Assembly: GCF_001429545.1 (NCBI RefSeq)
Contig: NZ_LMSP01000012.1
Span: 452,555 to 516,554, forward strand
Direction: 5' to 3'
Length of the DNA: 64,000 bases
Source: Paenibacillus sp. Soil787
Lineage (GTDB): Bacteria; Bacillota; Bacilli; Paenibacillales; NBRC-103111
The notes beneath the pieces were generated by a model. That model searched no databases. It was not told the DNA's origin and worked only from the letters and a program-made list of their open reading frames with translations. Shown piece after piece: positions 35,178-44,008 of the stretch; positions within the stretch are counted from its first letter, which is position 1, and every line of letters starts with the position of its first letter. The position numbers were made by a program, and so were the translations under genes.

Positions 35178-35206
35178 ATAAAAGCCAACCCCCATTGGGA
35201 TTGGCC
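35178..35206 (-). terminator. Terminator of the zinc-ribbon gene
   Basis: GCCAATCCC and GGGGTTGGC form a stem with a short loop, followed by TTTTAT on the minus strand, ten bases past the stop. Confidence 0.75.
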
Positions 35207-35215
35207 GCATACAGT

Positions 35216-35623
35216 TTATGTCGATATTGCACTCTGTGTGATTTGCGATAACCGCTTGCGAATTTCTTCGGTCCATGGTTCATCACCCAGCGATTGTGCT
35301 AGCAATAAGATGTCCAGAAGTTCATTGATCCGTTCTTCAACGATCTTTTCCATGGAATCATTCATATGCTCTTTTTCAGTCACCTTCAGCAGTAGAAAAG
35401 CAACTTCCGAAAGTTCATGAAAAAAGAGCTGCTGCTTCTCAGGCTTACTCCCCAGCCTACTGATTAAACCGGTCAGTTCGGGTTTGACATGAGGAACAAC
35501 TTCACTGCGACCACACGCTTCACATGAGTAAATAGGTACATTCTCAATGTCGACTTTGTTCTGATAAATAACCGTGCGCAGACGAAGGTTCATCGTGCGT
35601 CCGCACTTACAATACTTTTGCAT
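35216..35623 (-). CDS. YgiT-type zinc-ribbon hypothetical protein
   Basis: A 135-residue protein. The N terminus has CKCG at residues 5-8 and CEACG at 34-38, a spacing suited to one zinc ion and reminiscent of YgiT/MqsA-type antitoxin N-termini. The rest (residues 55-130) is helical and charged, with no HTH I can see. There is no toxin gene beside it, so a toxin-antitoxin role is not supported. I cannot name a function. It is flanked by its own terminator and appears monocistronic. Confidence 0.7.
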   Translation of the reverse strand: MQKYCKCGRTMNLRLRTVIYQNKVDIENVPIYSCEACGRSEVVPHVKPELTGLISRLGSKPEKQQLFFHELSEVAFLLLKVTEKEHMNDSMEKIVEERINELLDILLLAQSLGDEPWTEEIRKRLSQITQSAIST

Positions 35624-35747
35624 TCTAACACTCCTTCACTGGCGGGCGGCATGTACATGAGTTGCTTGTACTATGATATTCTACGATTTTAATCGATTTC
35701 CTGCCGAATGAAGAGTAGTAGTTTTTGCCACCTATGGTAGTAGAATG

Positions 35748-36290
35748 TTACTTTTCCTGTTGTTTATTAAATTGAATAAGCTCATCCACAAATCGCTTGG
35801 AAAATGCGGGAAGATCTGGTGGGCGACGCCCAGAAATGATGTTGCGATCGACAACCACTTCTTCGTCCAACCAAGTTGCTCCCGCATTTTCGAGATCATC
35901 TCGAATGCCTGGCGTCGACGTCATCGTGTACCCTTTAACGATTTTCGCCGAAATCAGCACCCAACCTGCATGACAGATTTGAGCAATCGGTTTAACTGCC
36001 GCGTGAAACTCCTGCGTTAGACGAATTACGTCCGGATAACGACGAAGCTTATCAGGTGCCCATCCTCCTGGAACATATAGGCCGATGTAATCGGAAGACT
36101 TTACTTCATTGAAGGCATAGTCTGTCGTAATGGGTACACCATATTTACCGTGATACACGGCTCCTGCCTTAGGACCGACAATATCTACTACGACCCCAGA
36201 TTCACGCAAGCGTAAAACGGGATACCACATTTCCAAGTCTTCAAACTCTTCATCAACAAAAGCTAACACTTTCGTTCCAGTCAATTCCAT
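35748..36290 (-). CDS. DJ-1/PfpI family protein
   Basis: A 180-residue protein of the PfpI/YhbO/YraA group of the DJ-1 superfamily, whose members repair glyoxal-damaged proteins or act as stress hydrolases. The nucleophile elbow is AQICHAGWVL (Cys near residue 103), with an acid in DEEFEDLEMW near 13-22 and GLYVPGGWAPDKLR near 70. It starts one base after the ptsI stop, so it is the third gene of the PTS operon. Its link to sugar uptake could be methylglyoxal detoxification, which is inference. Confidence 0.88.
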   Translation of the reverse strand: MELTGTKVLAFVDEEFEDLEMWYPVLRLRESGVVVDIVGPKAGAVYHGKYGVPITTDYAFNEVKSSDYIGLYVPGGWAPDKLRRYPDVIRLTQEFHAAVKPIAQICHAGWVLISAKIVKGYTMTSTPGIRDDLENAGATWLDEEVVVDRNIISGRRPPDLPAFSKRFVDELIQFNKQQEK

Positions 36291-36291
36291 G

Positions 36292-38031
36292 CTAATTTCC
36301 TCCTACTATGGATTCTGTTTGTTCGGTTTGAGCAAGCAGTTCTATGATTTCATCACTTGTTTTGCAAACTAGAATTTCATTGACTAACTGTCTGCACTTT
36401 TTAGCGTCACTGCTTAATAAACGGTGTTTCACTTGTAAAAGTGTCTGCACGGAAATACTTAGTTCTTCTATTCCCAAACCCAGCCATATCGGAAGTGCTC
36501 GGATATCACCCGCCATTTCACCACAAACGCCTACGGGAATTCCTACACTTTTGGCCGAATCGATCACATGTTTGAGAAGTCTAATAACTGCCGGATGATA
36601 GGGATTATATAAATGCGCGATGTTTTCATTCATCCTGTCCACAGCTAATACATATTGAACAAGATCGTTCGTTCCAATGCTCATAAAATTCACTTCACTT
36701 GCAAGAACATCCGCAATGAGAGCGGCAGCAGGCACTTCAATCGTCAATCCAATTTCGATATTCACATTATACGGCAAGCCCTGTGCATGCAATTCCGCCT
36801 TGGCCTTCTCGAGCAGAGCTTTAGCCTGACGCACCTCATCCAAGGAAGTGACCATAGGATACATTATTTTCACGTTGCCGTAATGGCTGGCCCTTAGAAT
36901 CGCTCTAAGTTGTGTCATAAATAGGTCCTTACGGTCTAGCGAAATACGAATCGCCCGATACCCCAGAAATGGATTATCTTCTTTTGCAAGCGGCAAATAA
37001 TCTAGCTTTTTATCTCCGCCAATGTCGAGTGTACGGATCACAATGGGGCGACCTTTCAGCTGCCTGGCTGCGTGACGATAAACTTCAAACTGCTCGTCTT
37101 CGCTCGGTAACGAATCGCGGTCCATGTAAAGATATTCCGTCCGGAACAAACCTACCCCAGAAGCCCCGTTACGTAACACCTGATCGATCTCCAGCACGGA
37201 ATTGATATTAGCATGTAGATTCACATAGCTCTTGTCCAACGTTACAGGTGCAACTTCAGCTATCTCTTGCAAGCTTTCTTTGAATTCGAGCCAATTCTTT
37301 TTGCGTGCTTGATACCGCTCAATCGTTATTTTATCAGGATTGATGTATAAGGTACCCTCTTGTCCATCAATAATCAGGAAATCGCCATTTTGAATGGGCC
37401 GCAGAAGCTTCCCTTCCAAACCCAGCACATACGGAACGGACATTGCCCTTGCCATAATGGATACATGCGAATGCGTACCACCGAGAATCGTTAGCAGCCC
37501 AAGCACATTAGCCGGATCCAAATGAGCCAATTGAGACGGCGTTAGCTCCTTGGCAACCAAAATGTAAGGATGATCGATCGGTGGAACTGCCCCGCTTGTA
37601 TCGCCGAGCAAGTGTTTCAGAAGCCGGTTTCCGACATCTTTAATATCAAGCGCTCGTTCCTTCATATATTCATCATCAATGAGATTGAACATATCGACAA
37701 ATTTATCGATAACTTCTTTTACAGCCACTTCTGCCGCCTTGTACTGCAGTTCAATAATCCCTTGAATCTCGTTCATAAAGATGGGATCTTCCAAAATCGC
37801 CAAGTGTGCATCAAAAATATAGGCTTGATCTTGCCCAACTACATCCTTAATCTCTTGCTTAATGATCTCAAGCTCGTCTTTGGAAGATCGAATACCATCA
37901 TACAAACGTTCAAATTCATAAGACAAATCGGTGACATCAATCATTTTCTCAGGAAAATCCCACTCCCAAGTAGGTATGACAAAAGCCTGACCCATCGCGA
38001 TTCCTGAAGACGCTCCTATTCCTCTGATCAT
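36292..38031 (-). CDS. ptsI: PTS enzyme I
   Basis: A 579-residue phosphoenolpyruvate-protein phosphotransferase, the first step of the PTS, which phosphorylates itself from PEP and then HPr. His189 in GGTHSHVSIMAR is at the canonical position; the usual GGRTSH is changed to GGTHSH. The PEP-binding domain has LFRTEYLYMDRD, VNIEIGLTIEVPAA, FMSIGTNDLVQY and VGVCGEMAGD. Its ATG overlaps the stop of the EIICBA gene. Unusually, no ptsH is adjacent, so HPr must come from elsewhere; the HPr-like protein at 19948 lacks the histidine. Confidence 0.93.
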   Translation of the reverse strand: MIRGIGASSGIAMGQAFVIPTWEWDFPEKMIDVTDLSYEFERLYDGIRSSKDELEIIKQEIKDVVGQDQAYIFDAHLAILEDPIFMNEIQGIIELQYKAAEVAVKEVIDKFVDMFNLIDDEYMKERALDIKDVGNRLLKHLLGDTSGAVPPIDHPYILVAKELTPSQLAHLDPANVLGLLTILGGTHSHVSIMARAMSVPYVLGLEGKLLRPIQNGDFLIIDGQEGTLYINPDKITIERYQARKKNWLEFKESLQEIAEVAPVTLDKSYVNLHANINSVLEIDQVLRNGASGVGLFRTEYLYMDRDSLPSEDEQFEVYRHAARQLKGRPIVIRTLDIGGDKKLDYLPLAKEDNPFLGYRAIRISLDRKDLFMTQLRAILRASHYGNVKIMYPMVTSLDEVRQAKALLEKAKAELHAQGLPYNVNIEIGLTIEVPAAALIADVLASEVNFMSIGTNDLVQYVLAVDRMNENIAHLYNPYHPAVIRLLKHVIDSAKSVGIPVGVCGEMAGDIRALPIWLGLGIEELSISVQTLLQVKHRLLSSDAKKCRQLVNEILVCKTSDEIIELLAQTEQTESIVGGN

Positions 38032-39917
38032 CCATTCGTCCCCCCCGTTTGTTTAGTAGGCTTTAGGACAACAGACATCACAGAACCTTGGCCTTTTTTG
38101 ACAGCTTTAAATGGAGCAAAGCTCCAGGATTTAACAAGATCGGGATTCGTAATAATCATCGGTGTCGCCATCGATGAAGCGAATTTTTTAACTTTATTAT
38201 AGTTAAATTTAACAAGAAGTTGCCCAGGTTCCACGTGATCGCCTTCTTTTACTACCGCACTGAAACATTTACCCGGCAAACTAGACGTATCGATGCCAAT
38301 ATGCAGCAGGACCTCCAAACCTTCCTCTGTCAAGATGCCAAGGGCATGCATAGTCGGATAAATGTGCATAATGGTCCCGGCAACGGGAGAAACCAGTTCT
38401 CCTTTCTCGGGAATAAAAGCAACGCCGTTACCTACCAAACGCGAAGCAAAGATATGATCAGGCACTTCTTCAATCGGGATCATGCGTCCTTGCATTGGCG
38501 AAGTAAATAACACCACATGAATATCTTTGCGCAATACTTTCATAATCTCTTCACGAATTAGCTCTGAGAATGTTCCGAACACGACCTGAACATTGCCTCC
38601 TCCAAGACGGATGACGCCTGCTGCTCCTAAGTGTCGTAATGCCGTGATGTCCATCAGACGATCATTGACAAGTGTAAGACGCAATCTGGTAATGCAGGCT
38701 TCAATCTTCTTAATATTGTCTTTCCCACCGAGTGCTTGCAGAATAAGTGGAGACCGATATGGAATATCGCCTGCCCACTCTTCAAGTGAAGATCCTTCTT
38801 CTCTACCAGGCGTAGGAATCTGGAACCGCCGTATAGCCCAGCGGAACAAGAAATAGTAGAGCAGCCCATAAACGATACCGATCGGTATAAGCAATAAACC
38901 GTTATGGGATAGGTGCAAATTAATGACGTAGTCGATGGCACCGGCCGAATACGAAAAACCGTGGTGAATATTCAATTCATAAGCCAACCACATGGCCACT
39001 CCAGACAAAATCGCATGAATAACAAATAAATACGGAGCTACAAAGAGAAAGGCAAATTCAATAGGCTCAGTGACGCCAGTTAAAAAAGAAGCTAGCGCTG
39101 CTGTCAAGAATGTGGCCTTAATTTTCGGCTTCAAATCTTCCCGCGCTTCTCCAATAATCGCAAAAGCGATGGCTGGGAGGGCAAACATCATAATGGGATA
39201 TAATCCGGCCATATACATACCCGCTGTCGGATCCCCGGCAAAATACCTTGGCAAATCCCCATAAGCCATATGCCCCGTTGGCGTCTGATAAGCACCTACT
39301 TGAAACCAGAAAAAGTTATTCAAAATATGATGCAAACCCGACGGTACGAGAAGACGATGCGCTATACCATAAATAAAGGCGCCTAAACCACCTAATCCAA
39401 GCAGCCAGTTGGAGAGCTTGCCCATCCCCATTACTAAATAGGGGCCAATAGTGATCATAATATAAGACACTACAAGCGTGGACAGCCCCATAATAAGCGG
39501 AACTATGCGGGGGCCACCGAAAAATTGTATGTATTCCGGAAGCTTAATCTCTTTACAGCGATGATAAATAATAGCAGCCAGTAATCCAATTAAGATCCCA
39601 CCTGGTACACCCAGTTGAAATTGAGTCCCCAGCTCATGTTCAATTAGTCTTGTGAACATAAAATAGCCCAGCATGGCTGATAAACCAGCAATCCCAGCAC
39701 TCTCTGTAAGGCCTAGCGCAACACCAACTGCGAATATGATCGGTATATAATCGAAGACCGTATTCCCAGCCAACAGCAGCATATCCCCTAAGCTAGATGC
39801 GTGAATGACATCCCAAGGTAGATCCCCTAGACGAAGCAACACAGCAGCGATAGGAAGCGCAATGGTAGGCAGCATTAATGAGCGGCCAAGCTGTTGTAAG
39901 TTCCCCATCCAGTTCAA
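38028..39917 (-). CDS. ptsG: PTS glucose/N-acetylglucosamine-type transporter EIICBA
   Basis: A 629-residue fused permease. The EIIC domain (residues 1-365) has about ten membrane segments and VPSGLHHILNNFFWFQVGAY at 191-210. EIIB has its phosphocysteine at Cys408 (IEACITRLRL). EIIA (about 485-605) has the phosphohistidine at His539 in LLHIGIDT. Glucose and N-acetylglucosamine carriers are similar, so the sugar is uncertain. The start is TTG 39917, ten bases after GGAGG. A partial cre-like GAAAACGCT lies just before the ribosome site. It is followed by ptsI with a four-base overlap. Confidence 0.88.
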   Translation of the reverse strand: MNWMGNLQQLGRSLMLPTIALPIAAVLLRLGDLPWDVIHASSLGDMLLLAGNTVFDYIPIIFAVGVALGLTESAGIAGLSAMLGYFMFTRLIEHELGTQFQLGVPGGILIGLLAAIIYHRCKEIKLPEYIQFFGGPRIVPLIMGLSTLVVSYIMITIGPYLVMGMGKLSNWLLGLGGLGAFIYGIAHRLLVPSGLHHILNNFFWFQVGAYQTPTGHMAYGDLPRYFAGDPTAGMYMAGLYPIMMFALPAIAFAIIGEAREDLKPKIKATFLTAALASFLTGVTEPIEFAFLFVAPYLFVIHAILSGVAMWLAYELNIHHGFSYSAGAIDYVINLHLSHNGLLLIPIGIVYGLLYYFLFRWAIRRFQIPTPGREEGSSLEEWAGDIPYRSPLILQALGGKDNIKKIEACITRLRLTLVNDRLMDITALRHLGAAGVIRLGGGNVQVVFGTFSELIREEIMKVLRKDIHVVLFTSPMQGRMIPIEEVPDHIFASRLVGNGVAFIPEKGELVSPVAGTIMHIYPTMHALGILTEEGLEVLLHIGIDTSSLPGKCFSAVVKEGDHVEPGQLLVKFNYNKVKKFASSMATPMIITNPDLVKSWSFAPFKAVKKGQGSVMSVVLKPTKQTGGTNG

Positions 39918-40009
39918 ACGTATGCTACCTCCTTAGCGTTTTCGAAGAAAACTTGCATCGTAAGCATAAGCCCTCTCTTATCAAATCGTAAAGCTTGTTA
40001 GCCTGTTTG

Positions 40010-40046
40010 TCAAAATAAAATAAGCAGGTCGGTGTTCGACCTGCTC
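40010..40046 (-). terminator. Terminator of the Q/N-rich protein gene
   Basis: AGCAGGTCG and CGACCTGCT form a 9-bp stem with a five-base loop, followed by TTATTTTATTTT on the minus strand. Confidence 0.9.
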
Positions 40047-40073
40047 GTAAACTCTTTCAAAACGGTTCCCCTA

Positions 40074-40793
40074 TTAAAACGAGGGATTGGAGCCGAATTG
40101 ATGCCCCATGCCTGAAGTATTAAATCCGGTATTAAAAGATTGAAGCGATTGTTGTGGCATGTTTTGATGCATGCTTTGTTGTGATCCATAGCCACTTTGG
40201 AAGGATTGCTGAGAAGGTGTTGAGGACTCGCCACGCTTATATGCATCATGCCCAGGTTGATTTCCACGATAGTTCGCCATGTGAAAAGCGTTTGGAGAAA
40301 CATTAGCTTGTGCAAAAGGTTGTTGGTTCATCTGTACCGAGCTGCCGAACTGACTAGGAATAAACGGTTGTTGCTGGGTAACGGCATATCCAAATTGCTG
40401 AGATTCGTTAGAAGCAAATTGGTTGTTCATTGGGATATAGGATGAATATCCGCTTTGGAAGCTTGATTGTTGCTGTTGAGCAGGCGTCGAAGAATCGCTA
40501 CGTTTGTAAGCATCATGGCCTGGTTGATTTCCGCGATAATTCGCCGTGTGAAAAGACTCTTGAGAAGTGACTTGAGCTGCCTGAGTATTCATTTGATTGA
40601 ATCCTTGATTGAATCCTTGGTTGTATCCTTGGTTGGTTTGAGCAGCGTTAGGTTGATTATAGAAAGATTGTACAGCCCCAATAGGTTGGTACTGTTTTGG
40701 GTTACCTTGGTATTGCGGATTATTCCCCTGAAAACCTTGTGAAGATTGATAACCTTGGGAAGCATTCCCAAAGCTGTTGGGATTGTTGTACAT
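40074..40793 (-). CDS. Q/N/S-rich low-complexity protein with duplicated motif
   Basis: A 239-residue protein made mostly of Gln, Asn, Ser, Gly and Phe/Tyr, with no cysteine and no signal peptide. A 24-residue motif occurs twice, at residues 81-104 and 170-193, with the core ANYRGNQPGHDAYKR identical in both. Short GYNQGFNQGFNQ runs also occur. I do not know the family. Such composition suggests a disordered, possibly phase-separating or spore-coat-like protein, but I cannot prove it. A good terminator follows and the gene stands alone. Confidence 0.75.
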   Translation of the reverse strand: MYNNPNSFGNASQGYQSSQGFQGNNPQYQGNPKQYQPIGAVQSFYNQPNAAQTNQGYNQGFNQGFNQMNTQAAQVTSQESFHTANYRGNQPGHDAYKRSDSSTPAQQQQSSFQSGYSSYIPMNNQFASNESQQFGYAVTQQQPFIPSQFGSSVQMNQQPFAQANVSPNAFHMANYRGNQPGHDAYKRGESSTPSQQSFQSGYGSQQSMHQNMPQQSLQSFNTGFNTSGMGHQFGSNPSF

Positions 40794-40964
40794 GTGTAAA
40801 TCCTCCTCGGACTCTCATATTTTTGGACACCTATTTTTGGGGCCTTTTTTATTCTCTCCGCTTGTTGCTTTTTTATTTATGGAAGCCATTGGAATGTCCT
40901 AAATTAAATGGTGAACGGTACGTCGATCATGATATATTAAAAATATAGTTCCGAACATACATAA

Positions 40965-41010
40965 TAACCGCTTTTCCCTTACCTATTTGGCAAGAGAAAA
41001 GCGGTTTTTA
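40965..41010. terminator. Terminator of the CoA-binding protein gene
   Basis: AACCGCTTTTC pairs with GAAAAGCGGTT, with T/A runs outside, at the end of the crcB-aroA operon. Confidence 0.85.
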
Positions 41011-41033
41011 GTTTTGTCCAAAGTGCGATGATT

Positions 41034-41462
41034 TTAGTTATTTCGAGGATTTAGAATCGCATCTTCCACTTTAATGCAGCGGTCCATAATGACTTCTAAC
41101 CCAGCTTCGCTGGCAATACGTCCAGCTTCTTCATTCACAATATCGAGCTGGAGCCAGAAAACCTTTGCTTTAATTTTAACGGCTTCTTCAGCGACAGGAA
41201 CCACTTGATCAGCACGGCGAAACACATTGACGATATCCACGGGTTCAGGAATATCAGATAAAGAAGCGTAGCATTTCTCGCCTAGAATTTCAGTGGCGTT
41301 CGGATTGACAGGAATGATCCGGTATCCCCTGCTTTGCATAGCCGCGGAAACCATATACGAAGTACGATCTGGTTTATCAGACAAACCCACTACGGCAATA
41401 TTTCCCGCGCTCGCTAGGATCTCTTTAATGTGCTCTCTTGACGGATTTTCAAAAATCGCCAT
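41034..41462 (-). CDS. CoA-binding domain protein (YccU-like)
   Basis: A 142-residue protein with a single CoA-binding Rossmann domain: NIAVVGLSDKPDRTSYMVS near residues 20-38, GYRIIPVNPN near 46-55, and KVFWLQLDIVNEEAG near 100-114. Members are small stand-alone relatives of succinyl-CoA synthetase alpha subunits, with no known reaction. ATG 41462 lies six bases after GGAGGG. The upstream C39 peptidase stop overlaps it by one base (TGATG), so translation is coupled. Confidence 0.88.
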   Translation of the reverse strand: MAIFENPSREHIKEILASAGNIAVVGLSDKPDRTSYMVSAAMQSRGYRIIPVNPNATEILGEKCYASLSDIPEPVDIVNVFRRADQVVPVAEEAVKIKAKVFWLQLDIVNEEAGRIASEAGLEVIMDRCIKVEDAILNPRNN

Positions 41463-42292
41463 CAGTTTCCCTCCTTTTTTTTCAGGTACGTGAGACCTTG
41501 TTTCCCCATCGCGGTCCAACTGTCGATAAACTGATTTTTGTTTACCTGCACTTGTTTTTTTCCGCTTAATGGATCATTCAAGTATACATTATTCTCATCA
41601 TATCCTACCAATAATACAGCATGTTCTGCATATGTCGTCTGGATAGGTCCGATAGGTGTATCCCAAGTTACCCATTTGTAAGGGTTGTTGAAATCGATCG
41701 TGGTCCAAATAATAACCGGAATATCATTCGCAATCTGCTGCTCATACAACTCGAAGGACTCGCCCGTAATGTCAATGGCTTGAGGTATATACGATTTCAA
41801 CAGTGGAAATAGACCAGAATGATAGATGCCAAAACCTCTCTGCTTCCTAGTGACATCGCCTACGAAACCTGTGTTCGGATTTCCCCAGTAATTAATTGTG
41901 CCGTCTGCATTTAAAGTAGCTGGTGTGTCATCTTTAGGCATCTCTGCAGCAAGTTCCATTTTGCTTTTTGTAATTCCATGATACTGCAGCATCATCGTTA
42001 AACTTGTTATTTCACAACCTGCTGGCAGTTCTGGTAGTTGTGCAAAGACAGGCGCATCAATCATTGCTGATTTTTTCATCTGGATAGCTGGCGACGGAGA
42101 AGCAACCTCATTGACTTTCACGGATGCTGTTGGCTTAGCGGCAAGTATCGCAGGACTGGACGCAAATAACGCTAGTTCTTTACCAGTCGCTTTGGCGTAC
42201 AGCAATATAGCAAATACACTGCTTGCAAACACAAGTCCGACAACGAGGAAGAAACCGAACGTCACCTTTAACCCCTGCCAAATAATCGTCAT
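41462..42292 (-). CDS. Membrane-anchored C39-like cysteine peptidase
   Basis: A 276-residue protein with one N-terminal membrane helix (residues 8-33) and an extracellular peptidase-C39-like domain. The catalytic cysteine is Cys93 in LPAGCEITSLTMML. The histidine is in YAEHAVLLVGYDENN near 235, with an Asp in VYLNDPLSG. It may process peptides or wall components outside the cell; no bacteriocin exporter is fused, so it is not a classic leader peptidase-transporter. It follows aroA by 30 bp. Confidence 0.87.
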   Translation of the reverse strand: MTIIWQGLKVTFGFFLVVGLVFASSVFAILLYAKATGKELALFASSPAILAAKPTASVKVNEVASPSPAIQMKKSAMIDAPVFAQLPELPAGCEITSLTMMLQYHGITKSKMELAAEMPKDDTPATLNADGTINYWGNPNTGFVGDVTRKQRGFGIYHSGLFPLLKSYIPQAIDITGESFELYEQQIANDIPVIIWTTIDFNNPYKWVTWDTPIGPIQTTYAEHAVLLVGYDENNVYLNDPLSGKKQVQVNKNQFIDSWTAMGKQGLTYLKKKEGN

Positions 42293-42322
42293 GCTGACTC
42301 ACCCATTCGTTGTTTTGGGAAT

Positions 42323-43621
42323 CTATGTCTCACTCACAAGTTCAACCTGAGCACCAATGGAACGTAAATGATCAAAGTACTGCGGGTAGGATTTGGCCAC
42401 ATGATGGGCATCATGAATGATCAAACCCTTCTCAGAACGAAGCCCAACAACAGTTAGAGCCATAATCACTCTGTGATCGAAATGAGCATTGATTTCGACT
42501 CCGCCTGTAACACCTTGTGGTTTACCATGCACAATAATTTCACTTTGACGTTCTTCTACATCGGCACCCGCTTTACGCAGCTCGTTCAAATAATCGGTGA
42601 TACGATCGCACTCTTTATAACGTAAATTTTCGACATTGTAGAAACGGGAAGTACCTTCTGCAAATACGGCTGCTGCAACCATAGCTAGAACGGCATCTGT
42701 AAAGTGATCCCCATCAAACTCACCAGCAATCAGCTTCTGATTGCCTCTAACATGCACAACACCATTGTCATGAGTTAAATTGACACCCATTGCTCGCAAA
42801 ACATCCACACAAGCCTTCTCACCCTGCTTGCTATTCTCTTCAAGACGAAGAACACGTACGTCTGAATTCGTCACTGCAGCAGCTGCTAGAATCGCAGCAG
42901 ACCCCGGGTAATCGCCTTGAATGACATATTCTTTGGCTTGATAGGATTGTCTACCTGGAATGCGGTAGTGCATAAGGTCAGCGCTTGCGTGTACAATAAT
43001 ACCAGCCTGTTCTAATACTTCCAGTGTTTGACCTACAATAATTTTGGATTTCAAATCATGCAGCACTTCAATCTCACTATCCTCTTCTAGCAGAGGTGTC
43101 ATAAATAAGAGAGAGCTTAGGAACTGGGAACTGACATTACCGGAAACAGTGAGCTTGCCACCGCGCGGTTGTCCCCCTTTAATAGTTATCGGCAGACGTC
43201 CGTTAGAATGTTGCACTTCCACACCCATTTGTTGCAAAGTATCAATGAGATCGTCATGCGGTCGCTTGCCCAGAGATTCGGGATAAGTGTTTACAAATGT
43301 TACATCCGGACAAAAAGCGGCTATCGACATCAAAAAGCGAAGCACAGCGCCGGCATTCCCTACATTTAGCTCAGACACTTGCTTGGGATGCTTACCAAAA
43401 CCCGTAATAACGATTTTCTCATCATCTTCTTCAATAATTGCGCCCAAATCACGGACACAGCGTCTCATGGCATCACTATCTTCACTATGAGCCGGATAAT
43501 AGATGGTGCTTGTCCCATCTGCAAGTGCGCCAATTAGCAAATAGCGGGTTGTGTAATTTTTGGAGGAGAGAGCATTTATTTCCCCTTGTAGATGGGCAGT
43601 TGGTTTCACGATGGCTTTCAT
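42323..43621 (-). CDS. aroA: 3-phosphoshikimate 1-carboxyvinyltransferase (EPSP synthase), atypical
   Basis: A 432-residue enzyme joining PEP to shikimate-3-phosphate in aromatic biosynthesis. Catalytic residues are kept: Lys21, Arg26, Asp in HFTDAVL, KECDR, DHR and the late Lys in HHVAKSYP. Several positions differ from E. coli: S23 to Asn22, T97 to Ala92 and P101 to Phe96 in VGNAGAVLRF. T97 and P101 are the two positions altered in glyphosate-tolerant EPSPS. It follows two crcB genes by 27 bp. A second, conventional aroA may exist elsewhere. I infer the activity; the substitutions make its kinetics uncertain. Confidence 0.82.
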   Translation of the reverse strand: MKAIVKPTAHLQGEINALSSKNYTTRYLLIGALADGTSTIYYPAHSEDSDAMRRCVRDLGAIIEEDDEKIVITGFGKHPKQVSELNVGNAGAVLRFLMSIAAFCPDVTFVNTYPESLGKRPHDDLIDTLQQMGVEVQHSNGRLPITIKGGQPRGGKLTVSGNVSSQFLSSLLFMTPLLEEDSEIEVLHDLKSKIIVGQTLEVLEQAGIIVHASADLMHYRIPGRQSYQAKEYVIQGDYPGSAAILAAAAVTNSDVRVLRLEENSKQGEKACVDVLRAMGVNLTHDNGVVHVRGNQKLIAGEFDGDHFTDAVLAMVAAAVFAEGTSRFYNVENLRYKECDRITDYLNELRKAGADVEERQSEIIVHGKPQGVTGGVEINAHFDHRVIMALTVVGLRSEKGLIIHDAHHVAKSYPQYFDHLRSIGAQVELVSET

Positions 43622-43648
43622 GTCATTGATATCTCCTTCATAAGTGTT

Positions 43649-44008
43649 TTATATGTAATATCCGAGGAATGTCATTAAAATTCCACCGGTATAACTGAGC
43701 AGTGTATATAGGATCCAAGCTTGCCACAGTCCATCGCGGAGCTGCTTAATGCTTTCGAGATTCAACGTGGAAAATGTGGTGAAAGCACCCATAAAACCCG
43801 TACCTATCAATAGTTTCCAATCGTCAAAAGAATGATATCTCATCAACAGGCCGAGCAAAAAACAACCCAAAAGATTTATTGTCAGTGTACCATACGGAAT
43901 AGAACTTGGGAACCTGTTTGAAATGTAAGTCCCCAGCTGAAATCGGCAAATTGCGCCAAAGAATCCTCCAAAACCTACCAGGCAAATGGGCCATAACCAT
44001 GTCATCAT
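43649..44008 (-). CDS. crcB: Fluoride channel subunit CrcB/FluC
   Basis: A 119-residue four-helix membrane protein that exports fluoride as an antiparallel dimer. Signature residues are GGFFGAICRF near 14-23, TLTINLLGCFLLG near 42-54 (pore Asn), and GFMGAFTTFSTLNLE near 72-86 with the phenylalanine box. Its ATG overlaps the stop of the upstream crcB by four bases. Many Bacillota have such pairs that form heterodimers. I saw no fluoride riboswitch upstream. Confidence 0.92.
   Translation of the reverse strand: MMTWLWPICLVGFGGFFGAICRFQLGTYISNRFPSSIPYGTLTINLLGCFLLGLLMRYHSFDDWKLLIGTGFMGAFTTFSTLNLESIKQLRDGLWQAWILYTLLSYTGGILMTFLGYYI

Noticed and set aside
35216-35623. MqsA/YgiT-type antitoxin of a toxin-antitoxin pair
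   Set aside because: The zinc ribbon is similar, but there is no HTH in the C-terminal half and no toxin gene next to it.
39925-39950. cre site in front of the EIICBA gene
   Set aside because: Only the left half (GAAAACGCT) matches; the right half is missing, so it is mentioned but not listed as a site.
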